From assembly GCF_018736085.1 (NCBI RefSeq), contig NZ_CP076134.1, positions 5,404,501 to 5,468,500 on the forward strand: a DNA stretch of 64,000 nucleotides. Direction: 5' to 3'. Every line of letters starts with the position of its first letter. Position 1 is the stretch's first letter. This document shows, piece after piece, positions 7,770 to 17,448 of the stretch. The translations under genes and the position numbers were made by a program. The notes below the pieces were generated by a model. That model did no database searches. It saw only the letters and a program-made list of their open reading frames with translations, and was not told the DNA's origin. This DNA comes from Bradyrhizobium sediminis. GTDB lineage: Bacteria > Pseudomonadota > Alphaproteobacteria > Rhizobiales > Xanthobacteraceae.

Positions 7770-9542
7770 TCAGCGGCAAATCTGCACGTTACCGCCGCCG
7801 CCTTCATAAGGGCCGCCCTGCGCGGTGGTCCGGAACTCGATGTGGCAACCGGACGCGACCGGACGGCAGCCGACGCTGTCGCATACGACCTGCCCGCTGG
7901 AGGATCGCGGCTTGGCAGCGCTGGCTTCCGGACGAGGCGCTGCGCGCAGCGGACGCTCGGTGTCGTCGCGTCTCGCCGCCGGCTTGTTCGCGCGCCGCTT
8001 CTCGCATTCGTTGTCGTCGTTGAGGAACGAGCCCTCCGCGCAAGCGATCTTGCTGCAGCGGTCGCCGTCGGCCTTAAAGCCATGTTCGCAGACCAGCGGA
8101 CAAACCCGCGACGACTTCAGCTTGATCGCATCGAGCGCATCGAGGCTTGCGAGCTTGACGTCGAATTTGGTTCGGGCATAGCGGTTGAACAGCGCCATCG
8201 AACGTTGCGACGCCGCGTTCCAATCACCGTCGGCCGTAGCGGTGAGACAGCCGACACGGCGCAGTTCGGTCTGCACGGATTTTGTCAGGTCGGCTGACGC
8301 CGGTCCGGCGTTGAGCGAGGCGAGGTTCGTCCCCTTGTCGGCTTGCGCCTTTTCGGCCGCCGGCGGGGTCCCTGCAGTTTTTTCGGTGGCGGCACGGTTG
8401 CGCTCGGCCTCGGCGGCCTGCTCCTGCGCAACCTGCTTGGCTTTTTCGGCGGCGATCCTGGCCTGCTCGGCCGCTTTGGCGTCCGCCTCGGCCTTGACCT
8501 GCTGAGTCTTTTGCGCGCCCTCGGCGGCCAGCCGCGCCCGCTCCTGTTCGGCCAGCCGCGCCTTCTCGGTGGCGGCGACGCGGGCTTCTTCCGCTGCAAA
8601 CTTGGCGAGCTGGATCCTGGCGAGGCTGGCGTAGAAACCTTCAGGATATTGCACCAGGAAGGCGTTCAGCGCGTCCTTGTTGCCGATCTGCAGCGCCAGT
8701 TCGTAATCCCGGCGCGCTTCCGCCTGCGGATTGGGCACGGGAGCCGGGGCGGCGACGGGCTTGGCCGGCACCAGCGGCACGTCTTCGCCGCCGAGCGAGC
8801 CATAGACAAACGGCTCCTGCCGGTTGCTGGTATTCTTCAGCACATCGTCGCGAATGAAACCGAAGGCGCGGCGCACATCGAGCCCCGGCGTCGTCAGGTG
8901 CTTGGCCAGCGCCATCGTGAACGGGCTGTTCTTGCCGTCGCCATCCGCCGCCGTCGAGCCGGCCTTGGCCGAATAGGCGATCAGCATGTTCGGGCTGGTC
9001 GGCTCGATCTTGGCGAGCCCCTGCCCGATCGCGCGCGATGCCACGGTGCGTTTCATGTTGCGTGAAAACGGATTGTCCCGGCAGGCGTCGAGGATCACCA
9101 GCCGCAACCGCTTGGCGGGTTCGATCGCCACCAGCACGCGGTCCAGCGAAAGCGCCTCGTCGAAGACGTCGGTGTCGCGCTCCAGTTTCGCATCCACCGG
9201 GATCAGGTAATTGGTGCCGTCCACTTCCAGGCCGTGGCCGGCGTAATAGACCACTGCAATGTCGGAATCGCGCGCACGGTCGGCGAAATCGCGCAGCGCC
9301 CGGCGCGTCTCGGCTGCCGGCAGGTCATGGCGGGAATCGACGACTTCGAAACCGGCGGCCTTCAGCGTGGCCGCGATGGTGGCGCCGTCATTGACCGGAT
9401 TGGTCAGCCGCGCCGCGTTTTGATAGGCCGAATTGCCGAGCACCAGCGCGACGCGCTTTTCGGCGAAAGCCGGCTGGCACACCAGCAGCAATGCTGCGGC
9501 GAGGAAAAACCGGCGCAATCTTGAATATCCAGGCGAATTCAT
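7770..9542 (-). CDS. Secreted caspase-family (C14) protein with Cys-rich C-terminus
   Basis: 590 residues. An N-terminal signal peptide (about 1-27, ending AFA) precedes a caspase p20-like domain (about 28-250) carrying the catalytic dyad in YYAGHG (H103) and LDACRDN (C154). An alanine- and glutamate-rich coiled coil (about 320-400) follows, then a peptidoglycan-binding-like helix region (about 420-465). The C-terminal tail holds at least nine cysteines in pairs (CPLVCEHG, CSKIACAEG, CDSVGC). Such proteins are widespread in Bradyrhizobium as exported metacaspase-like peptidases of unknown substrate. The many cysteines suggest disulfides outside the cytoplasm. The gene converges with ispA, 31 bases apart. 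Confidence 0.88.
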   Translation of the reverse strand: MNSPGYSRLRRFFLAAALLLVCQPAFAEKRVALVLGNSAYQNAARLTNPVNDGATIAATLKAAGFEVVDSRHDLPAAETRRALRDFADRARDSDIAVVYYAGHGLEVDGTNYLIPVDAKLERDTDVFDEALSLDRVLVAIEPAKRLRLVILDACRDNPFSRNMKRTVASRAIGQGLAKIEPTSPNMLIAYSAKAGSTAADGDGKNSPFTMALAKHLTTPGLDVRRAFGFIRDDVLKNTSNRQEPFVYGSLGGEDVPLVPAKPVAAPAPVPNPQAEARRDYELALQIGNKDALNAFLVQYPEGFYASLARIQLAKFAAEEARVAATEKARLAEQERARLAAEGAQKTQQVKAEADAKAAEQARIAAEKAKQVAQEQAAEAERNRAATEKTAGTPPAAEKAQADKGTNLASLNAGPASADLTKSVQTELRRVGCLTATADGDWNAASQRSMALFNRYARTKFDVKLASLDALDAIKLKSSRVCPLVCEHGFKADGDRCSKIACAEGSFLNDDNECEKRRANKPAARRDDTERPLRAAPRPEASAAKPRSSSGQVVCDSVGCRPVASGCHIEFRTTAQGGPYEGGGGNVQICR

Positions 9543-9773
9543 CGCGACACCCTACAGCCATACTAGCACAGCTAAGCATCCCTACCAGAAGCCTGCCCCG
9601 GCCCTTGTGAGCCAGATCACGCTGCGGATGCCGACCGGCACCGGCGGCCGAGGCGAGGACAAGTGACGGAACTGCTTGTCATTAGTGCCGCCAGATCGCT
9701 ATCGGTTCGCCCTTTGCCAATCACGTTTTTCCGTCCAATATCGACCCACAAGCAAGTACAAACGGAGCAGGCG

Positions 9774-9908
9774 ATGCGCGGCGTGGTGTTTGCCGGGCGA
9801 ACGCGAACTGGAACCGATGCAGTTCCCCGATCCTGCGCGGATGCTCACGATGTCGTTATCGAGATGGAAACGTCCGGCATATGCGGTGGTGACCTGCATC
9901 AATACCGC
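9774..9908 (+). pseudogene. Remnant of a zinc-dependent alcohol dehydrogenase N-terminus
   Basis: An ATG with ggag upstream opens MRGVVFAG. The similarity then shifts to another frame for GERELEPMQFPDPA and returns to the first frame for DVVIEMETSGICGGDLHQY. That is the start of a GroES-like zinc alcohol dehydrogenase, including the zinc-ligand cysteine in SGICG. Two compensating shifts and an abrupt end at the palindromic repeat (9910) show it is dead. The rest of the gene, some 900 bases, is absent. Confidence 0.7.
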
Positions 9909-9909
9909 C

Positions 9910-9997
9910 GTCATTCCGGGGCGCGCGCAGAGCGCGCGAACCCGGAATCTCATAATTTCTGGATTCCGGGTCTGCGCTGCGCGCATCCCGGAATGAC
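9910..9997. repeat. Palindromic BIME-type repeat, family B
   Basis: Two inverted units, gtcattccggggcgcgcgc... at the left and ...gcgcgcatcccggaatgac at the right, separated by an AT-rich centre (ctcataatttct). It has replaced the body of the alcohol dehydrogenase remnant. Confidence 0.8.
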
Positions 9998-10023
9998 TAT
10001 AATCAGCAAAGGGAGCACCCACC

Positions 10024-10398
10024 GTGAGTCATGACCGTTCCAGCGTCGAAGCCGTGGTCCAGCAGTATTTCGACGGTCTCTACGAAGGCAGCGCCGACAA
10101 GCTTGGCGCGATCTTCCACCCTTCCGCCGACCTGCGCTGGCTGGAAAAGGGCGAGTTGCAGGTCCTTACCGTGCCCGACTGGCTCGATCGCGTGCGCAAA
10201 CGGCCGTCGGCGAAGGCAGAAGGCAAGCCGCGCGAGGATTTCATCGTGACCATCGACCGCTCCGACGATTCGACCGCCTTCATCAAGGTGCGCTGCCAGT
10301 TGCCGCCGCGCTATTTCACCGACTATCTGGTGGCGATGAAGCTCAACGACGGCTGGCAGATCGTCTCGAAATCCTATCGCTACGATCTGCGCGATTAG
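10024..10398 (+). CDS. NTF2-like (putative lumazine-binding type) protein
   Basis: The 124-residue protein has the cone-shaped NTF2-like fold signature: an N-terminal helix VVQQYFDGLYEGSADKLGAIFHP, a central charged segment, and C-terminal strands ending LNDGWQIVSKSYRYD. The closest family I recognise is the SnoaL-like / putative lumazine-binding group, most of which have unknown ligands. The start is GTG with gggag about ten bases upstream. It stands alone between a repeat and the oppositely oriented ispG. Confidence 0.8.
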   Translation: MSHDRSSVEAVVQQYFDGLYEGSADKLGAIFHPSADLRWLEKGELQVLTVPDWLDRVRKRPSAKAEGKPREDFIVTIDRSDDSTAFIKVRCQLPPRYFTDYLVAMKLNDGWQIVSKSYRYDLRD

Positions 10399-10512
10399 AG
10401 CCGCTCAGGCACGCACATTCGCCTCGGCCGGCTTTCCGCTGCCGCGCGAGCGCCGGAGAAGCAGGATGAGGATCTGTTATTGCTTCGGATAGCACATAGA
10501 GATGCGAGACTG

Positions 10513-10548
10513 CCCCGGATTTCGCTGGCGCTCCATCCGGGCTACGGG
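10513..10548. repeat. Short inverted repeat downstream of ispG
   Basis: cccggat (10514-10520) and atccggg (10535-10541) flank a short centre just past the ispG stop. It resembles the extragenic palindromes elsewhere in the window and could also act as a bidirectional terminator between the convergent genes. Confidence 0.45.
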
Positions 10549-10552
10549 TGCT

Positions 10553-11869
<1,317 letters not shown>

Positions 11870-12071
11870 TCACCAAGGGGGCCGAAAAAGGGGCAGCGGC
11901 AGGTGCCGGCGCCTCATCTCAGGCGGAATTTTTCTCTTTTTGGTTCAATGGCTTATTCCGGCCATAGGGGCGAAAAGCAAGGCCCGGAGGCCGCGCCGTC
12001 GCGACCGGTATATCGGGCCGGAATCCGGGGATTAAAGGGCAAAGCCCGGATCTCCTTGTTTGAGCATGATC

Positions 12072-12113
12072 GCCGGGCAAACGCTTCGCGTTTGTCCCGG
12101 GGGTCAAGCCCGG
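12072..12113. repeat. Palindromic repeat in the ispG-DMT gap
   Basis: caaacgc (12078-12084) and gcgtttg (12088-12094) form a tight hairpin inside cgccggg...cccggcg outer arms. This is a typical extragenic palindrome. Confidence 0.6.
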
Positions 12114-12149
12114 CGCTGACGAACTTTCAGTGTCCCAGCCATCACCCCG

Positions 12150-13091
12150 TCACACATTGGGATCCGGCGCGATTTCCGCCCGTGCGGCTTCCGGCCTGTT
12201 CACCAGATAAAGCCCGGCGATCACCAGCAGCGCGGCGGCGCCGAAGGCCAGTGTCAGGGTGTCGTGCATGATGAAATAGCTGGCGACCACCCCGAACAAG
12301 GGCGTGATGAAGGTGAACGCCGACAGCTTGCTGGCGGAATAGGTTTTGACCAGCGCGAACCACAGCAGGAACGTCAGTCCGACCACCCAGACCGACTGAT
12401 AGACCATCAGCGAGAGCGCCAGCGGGCCGGGCATCCGGGTGATGGTTTCCCCTGATATCCATGCCGCAAGCGAGAGAATCGGGATCGAAAGCGCCACCTG
12501 ATATCCCAAGCCCTTTTCGGCGGGAGCCCTGAGCAATGCGGTTGTCTTCACGATCAGCGTGGTGGCCGCCCACAATGCGCCACCGGCGACGATCAGGAGA
12601 TCGCCGAGCAGCACGCCGGCATCGACATTGGCCTGGGGCACGCCGATCGCGAGCGCGACGCCGGCGAAACTCAATGCCAGACCGCCCCATTGCGAAGCGC
12701 GCAGCCGCTCGCCGAGAAACACATAGGAGCCGAGCGCCACGAAAAACGGCGCGGTATAAAGAAACACCACGGCGCGCGACGCCGACGTCAGCAACAGCCC
12801 GCGATAGATCAGCACGAATTCGATCCCGAAGATGATGCCCGCGGACAAGCCCGGCCAGAGCGTGCCGTCGCGTTCGAACATCTTCACGCCGCGCAGGCGC
12901 GCAATCAGAAACAGCACCGGCAACGCGCCCAGGGAGCGGATCAGCGCCTGCAGCATCGGCGGAATGTCCGGCAACGCCAGCTTGACCGCGATCTGGTTGA
13001 AACCCCAGCTCAGGCACAGCATCAGCATCAGCGCCACGGCGCCCGGACTGAGCGGACGCCCGGCCGATGGGTTCACTTGCTTGGACGACAT
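12150..13091 (-). CDS. DMT superfamily transporter (EamA family)
   Basis: The 313-residue integral membrane protein shows about ten hydrophobic helices in two EamA repeats. The first repeat contains LSWGFNQIAVKLAL near residue 30 and ends with GERLRASQWGGLALSFAGV; the second ends with HDTLTLAFGAAALLVIAGLYLV. Members export metabolites such as amino acids; the substrate cannot be read from sequence. It lies downstream of the zur-like gene on the same strand, with 37 bases between them, so co-transcription is possible. Confidence 0.9.
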   Translation of the reverse strand: MSSKQVNPSAGRPLSPGAVALMLMLCLSWGFNQIAVKLALPDIPPMLQALIRSLGALPVLFLIARLRGVKMFERDGTLWPGLSAGIIFGIEFVLIYRGLLLTSASRAVVFLYTAPFFVALGSYVFLGERLRASQWGGLALSFAGVALAIGVPQANVDAGVLLGDLLIVAGGALWAATTLIVKTTALLRAPAEKGLGYQVALSIPILSLAAWISGETITRMPGPLALSLMVYQSVWVVGLTFLLWFALVKTYSASKLSAFTFITPLFGVVASYFIMHDTLTLAFGAAALLVIAGLYLVNRPEAARAEIAPDPNV

Positions 13092-13128
13092 GTATCCTCG
13101 TGACCGGCTTTGGCGCCGTGTTGATTAT

Positions 13129-13614
13129 TTATTTCTGGCAGTGAGCGCAGGTGCCTGTTATTTCGACGACGGATAGCTTTGGCGCAAAGCCGGACGCGCG
13201 CGCCGCGGCGTTGAGGCTTTGCGCCACCGGCGCGGCCGGAATTTCGCCGACCGAACCGCAGGCGTCGCAGATCAGGAACGCCACCATCGCCGCGGTGTCA
13301 TGGTCGTGGGCGCAGGCGAGATAGGCGTTGCGGCTTTCGATGCGGTGGACGAGACCGTTCTCCATCAGGAAATCGAGCGCGCGGTACACCGTGATCGGCG
13401 CCGGCCGCGGCATCGATTTGGCGAGTTCGTCGATCACCTCATAGGCGCCGAGCGGCCGGTGGCTCGACAGCAGCGCCTGCAGCACCTGGCGGCGGATCGG
13501 CGTGAATTTCTGCGCCCTCAGCTGGCAGACCCGTTCGGCATGGTCGATCGCCTCCGCGGCGCAGCGGTCGTGATCGTGATCGGGCGAGGGAAAGGTCGGC
13601 TTGAGGGCTGTCAT
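13129..13614 (-). CDS. zur: Fur family regulator, Zur-like
   Basis: The 161-residue regulator has a winged helix (residues about 35-95, with FTPIRRQVLQALLSSHRPLG and PITVYRALDFLMENGLVHRIE). The metal-binding C-terminal half carries histidines in HDHDT and two CxxC pairs, CDAC and CAHC. The paired CxxC structural zinc site and the sequence pattern favour Zur over Fur or Irr. It would repress zinc-uptake genes when zinc is plentiful. No znuABC lies in the window. I found no clear Zur box in the upstream gap. Confidence 0.85.
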   Translation of the reverse strand: MTALKPTFPSPDHDHDRCAAEAIDHAERVCQLRAQKFTPIRRQVLQALLSSHRPLGAYEVIDELAKSMPRPAPITVYRALDFLMENGLVHRIESRNAYLACAHDHDTAAMVAFLICDACGSVGEIPAAPVAQSLNAAARASGFAPKLSVVEITGTCAHCQK

Positions 13615-13649
13615 GGGGACGACCGTTTAACGCGGTTGCTCGATTTCGC

Positions 13650-13772
13650 CTATCGTTTCAGCGTCGTGCGGGCGGATTGCGCCGCAACATCGTCTAGCAC
13701 TTCGGCCCCGGTTTCGAAATCCCCGCCCGAGCCATGTGCCGCCGGCGGGGCAGCCTTCCTGCCATCAGCCAT
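13650..13772 (-). CDS. Possible 40-residue small protein upstream of zur
   Basis: An ATG opens MADGRKAAPPAAHGSGGDFE and runs 40 residues to a stop, ending ARTTLKR. It sits 35 bases upstream of zur on the same strand. No ribosome binding site is visible, and similarity to anything known is not evident. It could be a leader peptide or chance. Confidence 0.2.
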   Translation of the reverse strand: MADGRKAAPPAAHGSGGDFETGAEVLDDVAAQSARTTLKR

Positions 13773-13806
13773 GTCATTTTGACTTGTTAACTTGAAATAC
13801 CCCATT

Positions 13807-13838
13807 CATAAGCTAGCTTATTATATCGCTAGCTTATG
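13807..13838. promoter_or_regulatory. Operator: perfect inverted repeat in front of marR
   Basis: Arms cataagctagc (13807-13817) and gctagcttatg (13828-13838) are exact reverse complements, 11 bp each with a 10-base spacer. It ends 12 bases before the chosen marR start, overlapping the place where promoter and leader must lie. MarR regulators bind such palindromes, so autorepression of the marR-emrAB operon is the straightforward inference. Confidence 0.8.
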
Positions 13839-13850
13839 GAGATACCGCCG

Positions 13851-14333
13851 ATGCCCCACGGTTCCGTGGATATGAACTTCCTGTTCACGCTCGGCGAAGT
13901 GCAGCGAATGGTGCGCGCCTATGCCGACAAGCAGGCGGCGCGCTACGGCATCACCCGCGCGCAATGGGCGGTGCTGGCCAAGGTCGAGCGCACCGAGGGG
14001 CTGAAGCAGTCGGAACTCGCCGAACAGATGGAAATGCAGCCGATCACGCTGACGCGGCTGATCGACAAGCTCTGCGACAACGGCTGGATCGAACGCCGCG
14101 GCGACGAGACCGACCGCCGCGTCAACCGCCTCTATCTGCGCAAGGCGGCGCGTCCGCTGCTCGGCAAGCTCGCCGGGCTGCGCTCCGAACTGACGGCGAC
14201 CGCGCTCGAAGGCATCAATCCGGCCGATGCCCACCGCCTGCTCGCGCAGCTCGAGACCATCAAGGAAAACGTGCGCAACGCGATCCAGAATCCGGCCAGT
14301 GAACCGCCGGGGAAGGAGCAGCGCTATGGCTGA
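13851..14333 (+). CDS. MarR family transcriptional regulator
   Basis: The 160-residue winged-helix repressor shows the MarR core with ITRAQWAVLAKVERTEGLKQ, then LAEQMEMQPITLTRLIDKL as recognition helix and IERRGDETDRRVNRLYL as wing. It starts at the ATG 13851, with ggag nine bases upstream. The ATG at 13836 would lie inside the operator palindrome. Its stop overlaps the start of the emrA-like gene by eight bases, so it is the first gene of a three-gene efflux operon and probably its repressor, released by a toxic small molecule. Confidence 0.93.
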   Translation: MPHGSVDMNFLFTLGEVQRMVRAYADKQAARYGITRAQWAVLAKVERTEGLKQSELAEQMEMQPITLTRLIDKLCDNGWIERRGDETDRRVNRLYLRKAARPLLGKLAGLRSELTATALEGINPADAHRLLAQLETIKENVRNAIQNPASEPPGKEQRYG

Positions 14334-15492
14334 TCCGGTCCTCAAATTCCCGCCCGAACAGAAGGGCGCGCCGCCCGCGAAACCCCGGATCAAAATCGCC
14401 GCGGAGCCGCGCCGCCGCCTGATGGCCGGGATGCGGCGTTACCGCCGCGTGCTGCTGCTCGTGGTCGTGCCGCTGGTGGCGCTGGTCGCCGGGATCACCT
14501 TCTATCTCAACGGCGGCCGCTACGTCACCACCGACGACGCCTATGTCGGCGCGCAGAAGGTACTGATCACGCCCGACGTTGCCGGCAAGATCGTCAGCGT
14601 CGCGGTGAAGGAGGGCCAGCAGGTCTCGACCGGCGACGTCATGTTCCAGATCGATCCGGTGCCGTTCCGGCTGGCGCTGGCGCAGGCGCGCGCCAAGCTC
14701 GACGACGCCAAGACCAGCCACGACAACCTGGTCGCCAATGTGAAGCTCTATTCGCAGACCATCGAACTGGTGAACGCCGGCATCGCCCTCAAGCAGAAGG
14801 ACGTCGAGCGCAAGCATTCGCTGGTCAAGAGCAATGCCGGATCGCAGCTCGATCTCGACAACAGCGCCACCGCATTGGTCACCGCACAGGCCCAGCGCCA
14901 GATCGTCACGCAGCAGCGGTCGAACGCCCTCAACCAGCTGCTCGGCGACCCCGAGCTGCCGCTCGAGCAGTTTCCGGCCTGGATGCAGGCCAGGGCCGTG
15001 CTCGACGACGCCCAGCGCAACCTCGATTTGACCACGGTGCGGGCGCCGATGAACGGCATCGCGACGCAGGTCGAGCAGATCCAGCTCGGCCGCTTCGTCA
15101 TCGCCGGCACGCCGGTGTTCTCCGTGATCGATACGGCGAACCCGTGGGTCGACGCCAATCCGAAGGAATCGGACTTCACCCATGTCGCGGTCGGCCAGTC
15201 CGTCACCCTCGAGGTCGACGCCTTCCCCAACCACGTCTTCAAGGGCACGGTCGGCTCGCTCTCACCCGGCACCGGCGCGCAATTCGCGATCCTGCCGCCG
15301 CAGAACGCCAGCGGCAACTTCGTCAAGGTGGTGCAGCGCGTGCCGGTGCGGATCTATTTCGACTCCAATGACAAATTTGTCCGCAGGCTGAAGGCCGGCA
15401 TGAGCGTCTACGCCACCATCGACACCCAGCATCGCCGGTCGCTCGCGGCATTGTTCGGCTTCGCGCCGGCAGCGGCGTCGAAGGAGGACTGA
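14326..15492 (+). CDS. emrA: HlyD/EmrA-type membrane fusion protein
   Basis: The 388-residue periplasmic adaptor has one N-terminal membrane segment (about 42-62), a biotinyl-lipoyl-like region with YVTTDDAYVGAQKVLITPDVAG, a long alpha-hairpin (about 115-215), and a beta-barrel region containing TVRAPMNGIATQVEQIQLG. It starts at ATG 14326 with ggaaggag upstream, overlapping the marR stop. A longer upstream reading is an artefact of the open frame inside marR. It would couple the inner-membrane pump encoded next to an outer-membrane channel. No tolC homologue is present here. Confidence 0.93.
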   Translation: MADPVLKFPPEQKGAPPAKPRIKIAAEPRRRLMAGMRRYRRVLLLVVVPLVALVAGITFYLNGGRYVTTDDAYVGAQKVLITPDVAGKIVSVAVKEGQQVSTGDVMFQIDPVPFRLALAQARAKLDDAKTSHDNLVANVKLYSQTIELVNAGIALKQKDVERKHSLVKSNAGSQLDLDNSATALVTAQAQRQIVTQQRSNALNQLLGDPELPLEQFPAWMQARAVLDDAQRNLDLTTVRAPMNGIATQVEQIQLGRFVIAGTPVFSVIDTANPWVDANPKESDFTHVAVGQSVTLEVDAFPNHVFKGTVGSLSPGTGAQFAILPPQNASGNFVKVVQRVPVRIYFDSNDKFVRRLKAGMSVYATIDTQHRRSLAALFGFAPAAASKED

Positions 15493-15498
15493 CCGGTC

Positions 15499-17058
15499 AT
15501 GCCGACCTCCGCCGCAGCCCCCGTCGCCGTGCCCGGCCTGCGCCGGACCATGGTGACGATCTGCGCGATGACGGCGACCATCATGCAGGCGCTGGACACC
15601 ACCATCGCCAACGTCGCGCTGCCCTACATGCAGGGCAGCCTGTCGACGTCGCAGGACCAGATCAACTGGGTGCTGACCTCCTATATCGTGGCGGCGGCGA
15701 TCATGACCGCGCCGGTGGGCTGGATCGCCAATCGCTTCGGCCGCAAGCGCGTTTTCATCATCTGCTCCGGCGGCTTCACGATCGCGTCGGTGCTGTGCGG
15801 CGCCGCCCAGGACATCAACCAGATGGTGCTGTTCCGGCTGCTGCAGGGCGTGTTCGGCGCCGCGCTGGTGCCGCTGTCGCAGGCGGTGATGCTCGACTCC
15901 TACGCGCTGCACGAGCGCGCCAAGGCGATGGCGATCTGGGGCATGGGCGTGATGATGGGCCCGATCATGGGACCCTCATTGGGAGCGTGGCTGACCGAAA
16001 CCTATTCCTGGCACTGGGTGTTCCTCGTCAACCTGCCGTTCGGCATCTTCACCGTGATCGGCCTCTTGGTATTCATGGACGAGACCCGAAAGGATCGCGA
16101 GCTGCGCTTCGACTGGTTCGGATTCACCGCACTCGCGGTCGGAATCGGGTCCCTGCAGATCGCGCTCGACCGCGGCGAACAACTGGGCTGGACCGAATCC
16201 AACGAGATCATCGCCGAGTTCATCCTCTCGGCCGTCGGATTCTACTATTTTTTCGCCCATTCGCTGACGACCGCAAGGCCGTTCATCCAGTTCGCGCTGT
16301 TCAGGGACAAGAATTTCGTCGGCGGCTGCGTGTTCATGGCGGTCATGGGGCTGGTGCTGTTCTCGACCATGGCGCTGGCGTCGCCATTCCTGCAGAACGT
16401 GATCGGCTACCCGATCATCACCGCCGGACTGTTGCTGGCGAGCCGCGGCTTCGGCACCTTCGTCGCCATGATGCTGGTCGGCCGGATGATGCGCTATATC
16501 GAGGCGCGCACGCTGATCATCGCCGGCCTCAGCACTACCTGCCTGTCGCTGTTCTGGATGACTGGCTGGACCGATCAGACCGGCGTCAACGAGATCCTGG
16601 TAATCAGCATCTTCCAGGGCTTCGGCTTCGGTCTGGTGTTCGTTCCGCTCTCCACGGTGGCGTTCCTGACGCTGCCCAATCATCTGCGCACCGACGGCAC
16701 CGCGATGCTGACCCTGCTGCGAAACGTCGGGAGCTCGATCGGCATTTCCATCGTCATCTCACAACTGACCGAAGGATCGCGGCGGACCTACGCGTTGCTG
16801 TCGCAGCACGTCAATCCGTTCAACCATGCGATGCAGATGCCGGACGTGCGGGCCATGATCGACATGGGCACCGACAAGGGCCGCGCCATGATGGACGCCA
16901 TGCTCAAGCTGCAGGCGCAGATCATCTCCTTTTCCCATGACTACCAGATGGTGATGATCTTCACGCTGTGCGCGATCCCGCTGACGATCATGATCGGATC
17001 GAGCAAGGCCACGCTGCGCAAGCAGTCGGTGGCGCCGGAACCTGCCGTCATCGAGTAG
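15499..17058 (+). CDS. emrB: DHA2 family MFS multidrug efflux pump (EmrB-type)
   Basis: The 519-residue 14-helix major facilitator has the DHA2 motif C region (MGPIMGPSLGAWLTE), motif A (GWIANRFGRKRVF) and the N-terminal MQALDTTIANVALP with the conserved aspartate. It begins six bases after emrA, so it is translated from the same transcript. It works as a proton-drug antiporter with EmrA. The substrate range is unknown. Confidence 0.95.
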   Translation: MPTSAAAPVAVPGLRRTMVTICAMTATIMQALDTTIANVALPYMQGSLSTSQDQINWVLTSYIVAAAIMTAPVGWIANRFGRKRVFIICSGGFTIASVLCGAAQDINQMVLFRLLQGVFGAALVPLSQAVMLDSYALHERAKAMAIWGMGVMMGPIMGPSLGAWLTETYSWHWVFLVNLPFGIFTVIGLLVFMDETRKDRELRFDWFGFTALAVGIGSLQIALDRGEQLGWTESNEIIAEFILSAVGFYYFFAHSLTTARPFIQFALFRDKNFVGGCVFMAVMGLVLFSTMALASPFLQNVIGYPIITAGLLLASRGFGTFVAMMLVGRMMRYIEARTLIIAGLSTTCLSLFWMTGWTDQTGVNEILVISIFQGFGFGLVFVPLSTVAFLTLPNHLRTDGTAMLTLLRNVGSSIGISIVISQLTEGSRRTYALLSQHVNPFNHAMQMPDVRAMIDMGTDKGRAMMDAMLKLQAQIISFSHDYQMVMIFTLCAIPLTIMIGSSKATLRKQSVAPEPAVIE

Positions 17059-17061
17059 ACT

Positions 17062-17448
17062 TCATCGCTTCGGCTCGAACCGCATCGACTTGACGATGCG
17101 GTCCCTGACCGGGCCGGCGAGATCGACCTTGACGGCCCAGTCGCCGTGCATCTCGAGGTCGATGCGGGCGCGGTAGGTCCCCGGCTCGCTGCCGGGGATG
17201 GCCTTGACGGGTTTCACATTGTGGGCCATCGGCATCGACGGCATATCGGCCCCAACCGTGACATCGACGCCGCCCAACGCCGCTCCGCTTCGCGAGTCCG
17301 ACAGCTTGATGGTGCAGTCATATTGCAGCGGCTTCGATGCGGCGGAGCAACTCACCTCGGCCCTGGCTTTCACGTCGGCCGCCAGTCCAGTTCCGAACCA
17401 AACCATCACGATGAGGATCGACAGCAGCAAGTCCCGTGCGGCGATCAT
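17062..17448 (-). CDS. Secreted FixH/YtkA-like domain protein
   Basis: 128 residues. The N-terminal signal peptide ends near residue 24 (GLAADV). A small beta-sandwich follows with VTVGADMPSMPMAHNVKPVK and GTYRARIDLEMHGDWAVKVDL, the pattern of YtkA-like/FixH periplasmic domains. The methionine and histidine pattern could bind copper, by inference. Its start ATG (17448) overlaps the stop of livM' in an ATGA arrangement, so it is translationally coupled to the transporter operon, which is odd for this family. A longer upstream reading only reads into livM'. It converges with emrB, three bases apart. Confidence 0.8.
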   Translation of the reverse strand: MIAARDLLLSILIVMVWFGTGLAADVKARAEVSCSAASKPLQYDCTIKLSDSRSGAALGGVDVTVGADMPSMPMAHNVKPVKAIPGSEPGTYRARIDLEMHGDWAVKVDLAGPVRDRIVKSMRFEPKR

